In this document: positions 1 to 5,428 of the stretch, one piece after another | How the letters are laid out: every line of letters begins with the position of its first letter | Position numbering within the stretch: position 1 is the first letter of the stretch | Assembly (NCBI GenBank): GCA_964383325.1 | Contig: CAYLGY010000115.1 | Span: 1-6,582, forward strand | Direction: 5' to 3' | Length of the DNA: 6,582 nucleotides | DNA from: CAYLGY01 sp964383325 | Lineage (GTDB): Bacteria > Pseudomonadota > Alphaproteobacteria > Rhizobiales > Rhizobiaceae | Notes under the pieces: generated by a model | Databases searched by the model: none | What the model was told of the DNA's origin: nothing | What the model saw: the letters and a program-made list of their open reading frames with translations, nothing else | Made by a program: the position numbers and the translations under genes

Positions 1-369
1 CTTCCAGCCCCAATAGGTCCAGGTGCCGGCGAGACGGTCGAACACCTGGCGCGCATCCACTTCCGAGCCATAGCGCTCCGCCGTGGGCAATTCCGCCAGC
101 GCCTTCTCGTCCGCAACCGAGCGCCACAGAAAGGAAGGAACGCCCTCTTCCTCGACCCGCTTCAGTCGCGCCGGCACCCCCGCCTTGCGGAAATATTTCT
201 GCGCAAGAATATCGGCGGCCACCTGGCTGAACTGGGCCGGCACATCGATGTTCTCGAGGCGGAATACAACGGAACCGTCAGGATTGCGGATCTCGCTCAC
301 TGCCTTGCGAAATTCCACCTCCGCATAGGCTGATTGACCGGCTTTGGTAAAGTGCCGCTGGATCTGCAT
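1..369 (-). CDS. nrdJ: Vitamin B12-dependent (class II) ribonucleotide reductase, N-terminal fragment
   Basis: Only the first 123 codons are inside the window; the gene continues past position 1, and family members exceed 1,000 residues. The enzyme reduces ribonucleotides to deoxyribonucleotides in the cytoplasm, using adenosylcobalamin to generate its radical, so it works with or without oxygen. What is visible is the conserved family N-terminus: FTKAGQSAYAEVEFRKA (residues 7-23), IRNPDGSVVFRLENIDVPA (27-45), AADILAQKYFRKAGVPARLK (51-70) and FDRLAGTWTYWGWK (110-123). The catalytic cysteines and the cobalamin site lie outside the window and cannot be checked. The ATG at 369 is preceded by GGAAGGA about 8 nt upstream, and the family-type N-terminus begins exactly there. 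Its 5' flank holds possible NrdR-like sites. I recognise the family by sequence memory; no search was run. Confidence 0.95.
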   Translation of the reverse strand, partial: MQIQRHFTKAGQSAYAEVEFRKAVSEIRNPDGSVVFRLENIDVPAQFSQVAADILAQKYFRKAGVPARLKRVEEEGVPSFLWRSVADEKALAELPTAERYGSEVDARQVFDRLAGTWTYWGWK

Positions 370-383
370 TCTCGTTCCTTCCA

Positions 384-399
384 GTTCTAGATATAGTGC
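384..399 (-). promoter_or_regulatory. NrdR-like box next to the nrdJ start codon
   Basis: The minus strand reads GCACTATATCTAGAAC. Its core CTATATCTAG fits 9 of 10 positions of the NrdR core CwAtATaTwG as I recall it, and the 16-mer fits about 11 of 16 in its better orientation. NrdR is the general repressor of ribonucleotide reductase genes. The site ends 14 nt upstream of the ATG and adjoins the Shine-Dalgarno sequence, so bound protein would block a nearby promoter or elongation. NrdR sites usually come in pairs and no good partner is visible within 40 bp, which weakens the call. Confidence 0.35.
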
Positions 400-598
400 A
401 TCCCGCGTCACATGTCATCGACATGCGGTGTGCGGAGGTCCGCCGTTCAGGAGCTTGCCCTTGCTCCTGCTCTCCTTCCCGTCCTGTCAGGGCGGCGTTT
501 CCGGTCTTCCTCGTTCACCGGGCCGGCCTGCCATCCGGGCGGGTCATGTCCTACCTGCCTTGCAAATCCATCAGGCGCTCATTTGTTTCCTGCCTCCG

Positions 599-646
599 CT
601 ACCGCATGTAGTGATTCCTTATACATACACTACCACATATAGCGGT
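599..646 (-). promoter_or_regulatory. Two 17-bp boxes 31 bp apart upstream of nrdJ, candidate operator pair
   Basis: CTACCGCATGTAGTGAT (599-615) and CTACCACATATAGCGGT (630-646) match at 13 of 17 positions and are offset by exactly 31 bp, about three helical turns. Each carries a partial dyad (CTAC..GTAG in the first, CTA..TAG in the second). Paired boxes about 31-32 bp apart are the known layout of NrdR sites, though the individual matches to the recalled NrdR consensus are only moderate (about 9-10 of 16). The segment can also fold: ACCGC (601-605) pairs with GCGGT (642-646) and GTAGTG (608-613) with CACTAC (628-633). They overlap the best minus-strand promoter candidate for nrdJ. Confidence 0.4.
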
Positions 647-649
647 AAA
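618..649 (-). promoter_or_regulatory. nrdJ: Candidate sigma70-type promoter for nrdJ
   Basis: On the minus strand TTTACC (649-644) is followed after 16 nt by TATGTA (627-622), with an alternative -10 TATAAG at 623-618. Transcription would start near 610-615 and give a leader of about 240 nt before the nrdJ ATG. The hexamers are imperfect. The main support is the local AT-richness and the overlap with the paired boxes, which would place one box on the -35/spacer and the other near +1. Confidence 0.3.
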
Positions 650-858
650 GACTTTATTGCACTCGACCTAATTCTTTTATTCCGGCACTGCGCAGAGCAC
701 ACGAAACCAGCCTCGCAGCCGGACCGGAAAGGCCCTGACTGCGGGACAACTCGAACAATATGGAAAGCTTTTGACCTGTCGGCCCGGCTATCGTGTTACG
801 CAACCGTCCCCATAAAAAGCGACTCGCGTCCGGAGGTCAATGGTTTGTTTTGCTAATG

Positions 859-886
859 TGCCGGCCACTAGATGTTGTGGCCGGCA
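859..886. repeat. Perfect 10-bp inverted repeat (hairpin)
   Basis: TGCCGGCCAC (859-868) and GTGGCCGGCA (877-886) are exact reverse complements around the 8-nt loop TAGATGTT. The hairpin lies 109 bp past the stop codon of the minus-strand gene ending at 995, where a terminator could be. However, neither strand has a T-run after it (the minus strand continues CATTAGCAAAACAAACC), so a classical intrinsic terminator is not supported. A U-less terminator or an RNA-stability element remains possible. Confidence 0.5.
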
Positions 887-994
887 GGTGTGGAAAACGG
901 GGAAAAGCGCCGGCAGAGACATGTTTCCCTTCCAGGTGCGGCCGCGCTGGCCAGCTCACCCCTCCGGAATGATCCGCCGATTCTCCCCATCTTC

Positions 995-1372
995 TCAGGC
1001 CGCGCTACGGTCAAATCCGGTGCGCGCCACATTGACCAGGAAGAGCAGCATCGACAGAACGACGAGCAGCGAGCCCAGCGCGGCCAAGGTCTCGCCGGTT
1101 TCCTGCAGCGCGAGGACGATTCCAGGAGTGAAGATCAGCACTGCGACGGTATGCAGGAGGTAGTGCACCGTGGCGAGGCGGCCGCCGGCGCGCGGCGTAA
1201 CGGTGTAATACAGGCCGAAGATCGCCATGGTTGCCCAGCCGACAAGGTTTAGATGGGCATGTGCCGGCGAAAGCCCATGATCCTGCGCGATCGACATCTG
1301 GATTCCCCACAACATCCCGAACGTCGCGAACAGCGCTGCCGTCGCGATGAAGAGCGTACCGACATTCTTCAT
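995..1372 (-). CDS. Small four-helix membrane protein, heme-copper oxidase subunit I-like
   Basis: The 125-residue protein is almost entirely hydrophobic, with four predicted membrane helices at about 5-27, 41-59, 69-88 and 96-116. Between helices 1 and 2 sits DHGLSPAHAHLNLVGW (residues 31-46), with His32, His38 and His40; His70 and His74 lie in helix 3. Such histidines and the HAHLN motif recall heme-binding helices of cytochrome oxidase and nitric-oxide-reductase large subunits, and similar short rhizobial proteins are annotated cytochrome-c oxidase. It is far too short to be an oxidase, which has about 12 helices, and whether it binds heme is inference. The start is secure: AGGAGGGG lies 5 nt before the ATG. 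The gene appears to be transcribed alone, divergently from the DUF1624 gene. Confidence 0.85.
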   Translation of the reverse strand: MKNVGTLFIATAALFATFGMLWGIQMSIAQDHGLSPAHAHLNLVGWATMAIFGLYYTVTPRAGGRLATVHYLLHTVAVLIFTPGIVLALQETGETLAALGSLLVVLSMLLFLVNVARTGFDRSAA

Positions 1373-1415
1373 GATAACCCCTCCTGCCTCGCCGGAAATG
1401 GCGGGCCGGCCGCGG

Positions 1416-1444
1416 AATATACTGCAATTTCACTGAACTCGAAA
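1416..1444 (-). promoter_or_regulatory. Candidate promoter for the oxidase-like gene
   Basis: On the minus strand TTTCGA (1444-1439) and TATATT (1421-1416) are separated by 17 bp, placing the start about 35-40 nt upstream of the gene's ATG. This is the most AT-rich part of the 129-bp divergent spacer. TGCAAT occurs twice in the same orientation, at 1423-1428 and 1451-1456, flanking the -35; I do not recognise a regulator for it. No FNR/FixK-type TTGAT-N4-ATCAA dyad is present. Confidence 0.4.
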
Positions 1445-1501
1445 CAAACTTGCAATCCCGGACTTGCGTGGGGCGAGAAGCCCTGTATCGCTGAAGGCAT
1501 G

Positions 1502-2476
1502 ATGGAATCTCCTTCCGCCCCGCCCGCCGCCGCACGCGGCCAGCGAATCGATGCGATCGACCTCGCCCGAGGCGTCGCGCTCATTGCCATGGCCATTTTT
1601 CACCTTGCCTGGGACCTGGAATTCTTCGGCTACGCAGAGCCGGGAATGACGCTGCAATTCGGCTGGAAGCTCTTTGCGCGTTCCATCGCCGCAAGTTTTC
1701 TCTTCCTGGTCGGCATCAGCCTCTATCTCGCGCATCGCGACGGCATTCGCTGGCGCCCTTTCCGCATTCGGCTTCTCCAGATTGCTGGTGCCGCGGCATT
1801 GATCACCCTCGCGACCTGGTTCGCCACTCCCGACCGCTTCATCTTTTTCGGCATCCTGCACCAGATCGCCGTGGCAAGCCTGCTCGGCCTCGCCTTCCTG
1901 CGACTTCCGGCCGGCCTGCTTTTCCTGGCAGCCCTGACGGTAATTGCCGCGCCCCACTTCCTGCGCGCGCCCCTCTTCGATTCACCATCGCTATGGTGGG
2001 TCGGCCTCTCGACCGAGGATCCGCTTTCCAATGATTACGTGCCGCTGTTTCCCTGGTTCGGAGCAGTGCTGGCGGGCATCGCAACCGGCCGGATTGCGGC
2101 GCGCGCAGGCATTCTCTCGCGCCTCGCCCGGCGGCGCGCCGGAAGCTGGGCACGACCCTTGCGATTCGCCGGCCGGCACGGGCTTGCCTTCTATCTCCTG
2201 CATCAGCCGGTGCTGATCGGAGCATTGTCGCTCCTTGCCCTGATTGCCCCGCCTGCTATCCCTGCAGGCCAGCATGCCCTTGGCCAATCGTGCCAGCGCA
2301 GCTGCGAGCAGGTTCGAGAGCCGGCTGCATGCCAGGCATATTGCGGGTGCGTGCTGGAACGGATCACCGATCAGGGCATCCTTGACGAGTTGCTGACCAG
2401 CGGCTCAGATACCCATGGAGACGAGCTGGCGACGATTGCTTCGGGATGCCAGGCAGAACTTGGAGCGCAACCATGA
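1502..2476 (+). CDS. DUF1624 / HGSNAT-type multipass membrane protein with Cys-rich tail
   Basis: The 324-residue protein belongs to the bacterial family related to heparan-alpha-glucosaminide N-acetyltransferase, thought to be inner-membrane acyltransferases; its substrate is unknown. Typical motifs are RIDAIDLARGVALIAMAIFH (15-34), FFGILHQIAVASLLGLAFLR (115-134), NDYVPLFPWFG (177-187) and GRHGLAFYLLHQPVLIG (224-240). Membrane helices lie near 22-42, 58-76, 90-108, 114-133, 137-153, 183-200 and 226-250. After the last helix comes a soluble tail with Cys264, 268, 277, 281, 283 and 316 (C-x3-C-x8-C-x3-C-x-C). As I recall, such a tail occurs in related rhizobial proteins; its spacing suggests disulfides or metal binding. 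The start could be ATG 1499 or 1502; 1502 has AAGG 4 nt upstream. An open frame reaches 1253 but runs antisense through the neighbouring gene. Its stop overlaps the next start, so the two are co-translated. Confidence 0.88.
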   Translation: MESPSAPPAAARGQRIDAIDLARGVALIAMAIFHLAWDLEFFGYAEPGMTLQFGWKLFARSIAASFLFLVGISLYLAHRDGIRWRPFRIRLLQIAGAAALITLATWFATPDRFIFFGILHQIAVASLLGLAFLRLPAGLLFLAALTVIAAPHFLRAPLFDSPSLWWVGLSTEDPLSNDYVPLFPWFGAVLAGIATGRIAARAGILSRLARRRAGSWARPLRFAGRHGLAFYLLHQPVLIGALSLLALIAPPAIPAGQHALGQSCQRSCEQVREPAACQAYCGCVLERITDQGILDELLTSGSDTHGDELATIASGCQAELGAQP

Positions 2477-2949
2477 ACGAAGCGCAGAACGGACCGATGA
2501 AGGGATATTGGCCGCCCATGATCTTCGGCGGCTGCGCCTTGCTGGCGACGATACTTGCCTATCTCGCGCCGCTGCCCTGGCTGCCGCGACCCCTGTCCGA
2601 TTTCGCCTTAGCGGCAGGCTTCGTCATTGCGGTCGGCGGAGTCTGGATCATCTTGGCGGCGGGACAGGCGCTCGACCGGGCGGGAACGACGGTCCTGCCG
2701 ACACGGCGCGCCAGTCATCTCGTGACCAGGGGTCCGTTCAGCTTCACCCGCAATCCGATCTATCTCGGCATGACCATGTTGCTGATTGCCGCCGGGCTGA
2801 TGCTGGGCTGGATCTGGCTTATTGCCAGCGCCATTCTCGCCGCGTTCCTTGCCCGCAAGATCGCGATTGAGCCCGAGGAAAGGCATCTCGAACAGCGTTT
2901 CGGCAAGAGCTATCGTGACTATCGCAAGCGCGTCAGACGGTGGATCTGA
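2473..2949 (+). CDS. Isoprenylcysteine carboxyl methyltransferase-like (ICMT/PEMT) membrane protein
   Basis: The 158-residue integral membrane protein has helices near 14-34, 42-64 and 97-128, the last long enough to be a hairpin. The family signature is clear: TRGPFSFTRNPIYLGM (85-100) and EPEERHLEQRFGKSYRDY (133-150), the elements that bind S-adenosylmethionine in the ICMT/phospholipid-methyltransferase superfamily. Bacterial members of this size usually have no known substrate; lipid or small-molecule methylation is inference. The chosen ATG overlaps the upstream TGA in an ATGA junction, with TTGGAG about 8 nt before it, a classic sign of translational coupling. A longer version from ATG 2446 would overlap the DUF1624 gene by 31 nt and adds nothing family-like. 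Both products are membrane-bound group-transfer candidates and may act on one envelope molecule. Confidence 0.9.
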   Translation: MNEAQNGPMKGYWPPMIFGGCALLATILAYLAPLPWLPRPLSDFALAAGFVIAVGGVWIILAAGQALDRAGTTVLPTRRASHLVTRGPFSFTRNPIYLGMTMLLIAAGLMLGWIWLIASAILAAFLARKIAIEPEERHLEQRFGKSYRDYRKRVRRWI

Positions 2950-3002
2950 CCCAGGATCAGGAAGCCACCCGGTTGAGGCGGGACCATGCCGATCTTCGCT
3001 TC

Positions 3003-3167
3003 CCCATGATCGGGTCCGGAAAGCGGAGGCCACTTTCCGGGATCATGTGATTCCTTGTTGGCCCATGATCGGGTCCGGAAAGCGGAGGCCACTTTCCGGG
3101 ATCATGTGATTCCTTGTTGGCCCATGATCGGGTCCGGAAAGCGGAGGCCACTTTCCGGGATCATGTG
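3003..3167. repeat. Tandem array of a 59-bp palindromic unit, 2.8 copies
   Basis: Copies start at 3003, 3062 and 3121. The first two are identical over all 59 bp, and the third matches for 47 bp and then stops. Each contains a 43-bp dyad (3005-3047, 3064-3106, 3123-3165): CATGATC, a 4-nt bulge GGGT, CCGGAAAG, a 9-nt loop, then CTTTCCGG and GATCATG, giving a 15-bp stem. The 12-bp linker ATTCCTTGTTGG separates copies from the next CCC. The CATGATC...GATCATG frame with ACTTTYCGGGATCATG on one side closely resembles a palindromic intergenic repeat common in Rhizobiales genomes (RIME/REP-like). It lies between convergent genes, so the RNA could act as a bidirectional terminator or 3' stabiliser. 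Copy 3 ends exactly where the merR stop codon begins. The short frames within it are not genes. Confidence 0.95.
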
Positions 3168-3554
3168 CTATCCTTTCACCCCCAGCTCGGCCATTCGTTC
3201 GACGCAGGCCTCCTCGGCCTGGTCGAGTTCGGCAAGGGCCTCCTCCAGATCGCGGCGCTTCTGACGCAAGGCCGCCCGCTTCTCCTCGATCCGTTCGAGG
3301 ATGGTGCGCAACTGGCCGATCTCGCCTGGAGGTTCGCGATACATCTGGATGATCTCGCGGATCTCGGCAATCGTGAAGCCGAGTCGCTTGCCGCGAAGGA
3401 TCTGGCGGATCAGATGGCGGTCGGAAGGACGGAACAGGCGCGTGCGTCCGCGCCGGACCGGATGGATCAGGCCTTCATCCTCGTAAAAGCGCAGGGTGCG
3501 CGTCGAGATGCCGAACTCCCGCGTCAGCTCCGTGATGGTATAATATTCCCGCAT
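3168..3554 (-). CDS. MerR-family transcriptional regulator, LiuR-like
   Basis: The 128-residue DNA-binding protein has a winged helix-turn-helix at about 5-70, with YTITELTREFGISTRTLRFY (5-24) and DEGLIHPVRRGRTRLFRPSD (26-45), and a dimerising coiled coil at about 79-116. It has one cysteine (Cys117), so the two- or three-cysteine metal site of MerR, CadR or ZntR is absent. The segments ILRGKRLGFTIAEIREI (52-68) and REPPGEIGQL (73-82) match what I remember of LiuR, which controls leucine/isovalerate degradation genes. Assignment to that subgroup is inference, because none of the target genes is here. ATG 3554 has AGGGG 8 nt upstream. The stop TAG (3168-3170) abuts the palindromic array. The gene lies 165 bp downstream of mgtE on the same strand, with a possible promoter and operator in the gap. 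Confidence 0.9.
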   Translation of the reverse strand: MREYYTITELTREFGISTRTLRFYEDEGLIHPVRRGRTRLFRPSDRHLIRQILRGKRLGFTIAEIREIIQMYREPPGEIGQLRTILERIEEKRAALRQKRRDLEEALAELDQAEEACVERMAELGVKG

Positions 3555-3691
3555 CCGCCGGCCCCTGCCCGCACCTCGTTTCGTCTGACTGCCGGATCCT
3601 GCCTGCTGCCGTATCTCCTGCCCGGATGCGCTGGCAGTCTGCTCCGGCCCGAGCCCATCCCCTGATTGGCACGCACAATCATTTGCTGACC

Positions 3692-3707
3692 CTTACGTCA
3701 AAGTCAA
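3692..3707 (-). promoter_or_regulatory. Possible LiuR-type operator upstream of the merR gene
   Basis: The plus strand reads CTTACGTCAAAGTCAA. It fits about 12 of 16 positions of the palindrome TTTACGTTAACGTAAA that I recall for LiuR-type regulators. On the minus strand it gives overlapping -35-like hexamers TTGACT and TTGACG facing the merR gene, 138 bp before its ATG, but no good -10 is visible. The site begins after the mgtE stop at 3720. The dyad is imperfect (4 of 8 pairs), so autoregulation is only a suggestion. Confidence 0.3.
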
Positions 3708-3719
3708 ATGGCGCTGCGC

Positions 3720-5123
3720 TTACCAGATTCCGTACCACCAGGCGGCAAGGCCGAGAAAGGCGAAGAAGCCGACAACATCGGTAATCGTGAAAACGAACAC
3801 TGGCGAGGCAACTGCCGGGTCGATCCGCAGGCGGTCTAGGACGAGCGGCATGAGGATCCCGGCCAGCGCTGCGGTGAACATGTTGACGATCAGGGCACTG
3901 GCAATGATGGTGCCAATCGTGACGCTGTGGAACCAGTAGCCCGCCGTCGTGCCGACGAAGAGCGCAAGCAGGACACCATTGAGCAGGCCGACGCCAAGCT
4001 CGCGCCCGATGATGCGCCGGACATTGTGGGTACCGAGGTCCTTGGTCGCCAGCGACCGCACGGCGATGGTCATGGTCTGCGAGGCGGCATTGCCGCCCAT
4101 TCCGGCAACGATCGGCATCAGCACGGCAAGGGCAACGAAATGCTCGATGGTCGCATCGAACAGCGAAATGACCGAGGCGGCGAGAAAGGCCGTCAAGAGG
4201 TTGATCATCAGCCACGGAAGGCGGGAGCGCGCAGCTGCAAGCACCGAGTCGGAGAGTTCCTCGTCACCGACACCGCCCATGCGCAGCAAATCCTCCTCGG
4301 CTTCCTGCTGGATGACGTCGACGACATCGTCAATGGTCAGCACTCCGACCAATCGCTCGTTCTCATCGACAACCGCGGCCGAAAGCAGGTCGTACCGCTC
4401 GAAGATCTGCGCCGCTTCCTCCTGGTCCATGGTGGCGGGAATGGCATGGCGCGTCTCATGCATGATCTCCTCGACCCGGACCTGGCGCTGGGTGCGCAGG
4501 ATCCGGTCGAGATCCAGTGCGCCGACCAGGTGAAATCCCGCATCGACGACAAAGATCTGGCTGAACGTATCCGGCAGGTTCGGCTCTTCCCGCATGTAGT
4601 CGATGGTCTGGCCGACGGTCCAGAAGGGCGGAACGGCGACGAACTCCGTCTGCATGCGCCGGCCAGCAGTTTCCTCCGGATAATCCAGCGAACGGCGCAG
4701 CCGGACCCTTTCGGTAAACGGCAGGCGTGTCAGGATCGCTTCGCGCGCGGCCATGTCGAGATCTTCGAGAATGAAGACCGCATCGTCCGAATCGAGGCCC
4801 GAGAACGCAGCCGTGATGCGCTCGCTCGGCAGGTTGGCGAGAATGTCGAGGCGGATGGCCTCGTCCACTTCGGTCAGGGCTGCCAGATCGAAATCCTCGT
4901 CGAGCAACAGAACGAACGGCACCCGCTGGTCACGAGGCAGCGCCTCGATGAGGTCGCCTGTCTCGGAAATGTGCAAATTGCCGGCCAGCTCCCGCAGGGT
5001 CGGCCCATCCTCTGCCTCGATGGCCTCGTGTATGGCCGCGAGGAACCCGGCGAGGACGGTGCCGTCCTCGTCATAGATTCCCGTGGAAGCTTCTTCTCGT
5101 ACAGGCTCCTCGAATTCACTCAC
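3720..5123 (-). CDS. mgtE: Magnesium transporter MgtE
   Basis: The 467-residue inner-membrane Mg2+ channel has the full MgtE layout. An N-terminal helical domain (about 25-150) is followed by two CBS domains (about 157-215 and 217-275) that sense cytoplasmic Mg2+, a linking helix, and five membrane helices at about 303-323, 328-350, 373-396, 402-426 and 440-463. The signature PIVAGMGGNAASQT is at 337-350. DPAVAS (435-440) and TITDV (446-450) in the last helix place Asp449 where the pore aspartate of Thermus MgtE lies. The length is normal for the family. The start is a GTG with GGGAG 6 nt upstream; no in-frame ATG occurs upstream in the leader. A short frame, ATG 5136 to TGA 5116 (MGAPRE), overlaps this start. 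No M-box riboswitch or known Mg sensor is recognisable. Its promoter must lie in 5124-5428. Confidence 0.95.
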   Translation of the reverse strand: MSEFEEPVREEASTGIYDEDGTVLAGFLAAIHEAIEAEDGPTLRELAGNLHISETGDLIEALPRDQRVPFVLLLDEDFDLAALTEVDEAIRLDILANLPSERITAAFSGLDSDDAVFILEDLDMAAREAILTRLPFTERVRLRRSLDYPEETAGRRMQTEFVAVPPFWTVGQTIDYMREEPNLPDTFSQIFVVDAGFHLVGALDLDRILRTQRQVRVEEIMHETRHAIPATMDQEEAAQIFERYDLLSAAVVDENERLVGVLTIDDVVDVIQQEAEEDLLRMGGVGDEELSDSVLAAARSRLPWLMINLLTAFLAASVISLFDATIEHFVALAVLMPIVAGMGGNAASQTMTIAVRSLATKDLGTHNVRRIIGRELGVGLLNGVLLALFVGTTAGYWFHSVTIGTIIASALIVNMFTAALAGILMPLVLDRLRIDPAVASPVFVFTITDVVGFFAFLGLAAWWYGIW

Positions 5124-5428
5124 GCGGGGCTCCCATCCTGACGGCTGTTGCTCCCCTGTAGAGCATTTCCTGCCCTCGCGAAATCACCCGATGGCATTTC
5201 CCTTCGCCGGCTCCCGGAATCGCAAGTTGAATTGCCCGGAAGGGCAGGCGGAAAGGCAAAGCTGTTCCGTTTCTGGCGGGAGAAACCCGGACGCATATCC
5301 TCCCCGTTCGATCGCAATCGAGCCGAAGAAGGCAATTCCCTGCCTTGATGAATCCCGAAAAATATTGCATTCGCATACATCAGAAAACATATAATAATCT
5401 GATAATATAAATCTGAAAGGAGTTACTA
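5124..5428. other. Divergent intergenic region between mgtE and the orphan gene
   Basis: This 305-bp spacer changes sharply in composition: the mgtE-proximal part is GC-rich, whereas 5361-5420 has only 15 G/C in 60 bases. Frames open on the minus strand (to 5376-5390) encode nothing recognisable. A small TGCCC-GGAA-GGGCA hairpin sits mid-region, near 5235-5250. I could not place a convincing mgtE promoter. I see no RNA gene, insertion sequence or attachment site. Confidence 0.55.
5365..5395 (+). promoter_or_regulatory. Candidate promoter of the orphan gene at 5429
   Basis: A consensus -10 TATAAT (5390-5395) is preceded by TTGCAT (5365-5370) at a long 19-bp spacing. Transcription would start near 5402, leaving a leader of about 27 nt that carries AAAGGAG (5416-5422), 6 nt before the ATG. 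AATCTGA is repeated at 5396-5402 and 5410-5416, 14 bp apart, between the -10 and the Shine-Dalgarno site. No tts box (the type III secretion promoter of rhizobia) is seen. Confidence 0.5.

Larger units (their letters stand above)
370..994. other. Gene-free intergenic region between nrdJ and the oxidase-like gene
   Basis: I see no convincing gene in these 625 bases. Open frames exist on the plus strand but lack a ribosome binding site and a recognisable protein, and run antisense into nrdJ. The stretch is mostly GC-rich, with a more AT-rich patch around 610-680 that carries the candidate nrdJ promoter and boxes. A short perfect palindrome, TAAAGACTTTA, lies at 646-656 just upstream of that promoter. 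A perfect hairpin lies at 859-886. A small RNA cannot be excluded from sequence alone. Confidence 0.6.

Noticed and set aside
420..640. Cobalamin riboswitch in the nrdJ leader
   Set aside because: GGAAGACC occurs on the minus strand (510-503), loosely like a B12 box, but the conserved GCTGCCCCCGCAACTG core and other riboswitch elements are absent.
344..856. Plus-strand open frame of 170 codons
   Set aside because: It begins antisense inside nrdJ, lacks a ribosome binding site and gives a Cys/Pro/Arg/Ser-rich translation with no family character.
1253..1498. 82-codon upstream extension of the DUF1624 frame
   Set aside because: It runs antisense through the neighbouring gene, its sequence is arginine-rich and unlike the family, and it would leave no promoter region.
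2446..2472. Earlier ATG for the ICMT-like gene
   Set aside because: ATG 2473 has the ATGA coupling overlap and a Shine-Dalgarno site; the earlier start only adds nine residues inside the upstream gene.
3003..3167. CRISPR array
   Set aside because: The whole 59-bp unit, linker included, is repeated identically; there are no unique spacers and only about three copies.
3055..3665. Small proteins read from the palindromic repeats and antisense to merR
   Set aside because: Their N-termini are translations of the repeat (the same phrase recurs), followed by sequence antisense to the MerR gene.
3927..5141. 404-codon plus-strand open frame
   Set aside because: It is entirely antisense to mgtE, whose product is an unmistakable family member; the frame is a by-product of high GC.
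5116..5390. Three minus-strand frames of 68-86 codons upstream of mgtE
   Set aside because: They overlap each other and the mgtE start or leader, none has a clear ribosome site, and none resembles a known protein; only the overlap at 5116-5136 is noted as a finding.
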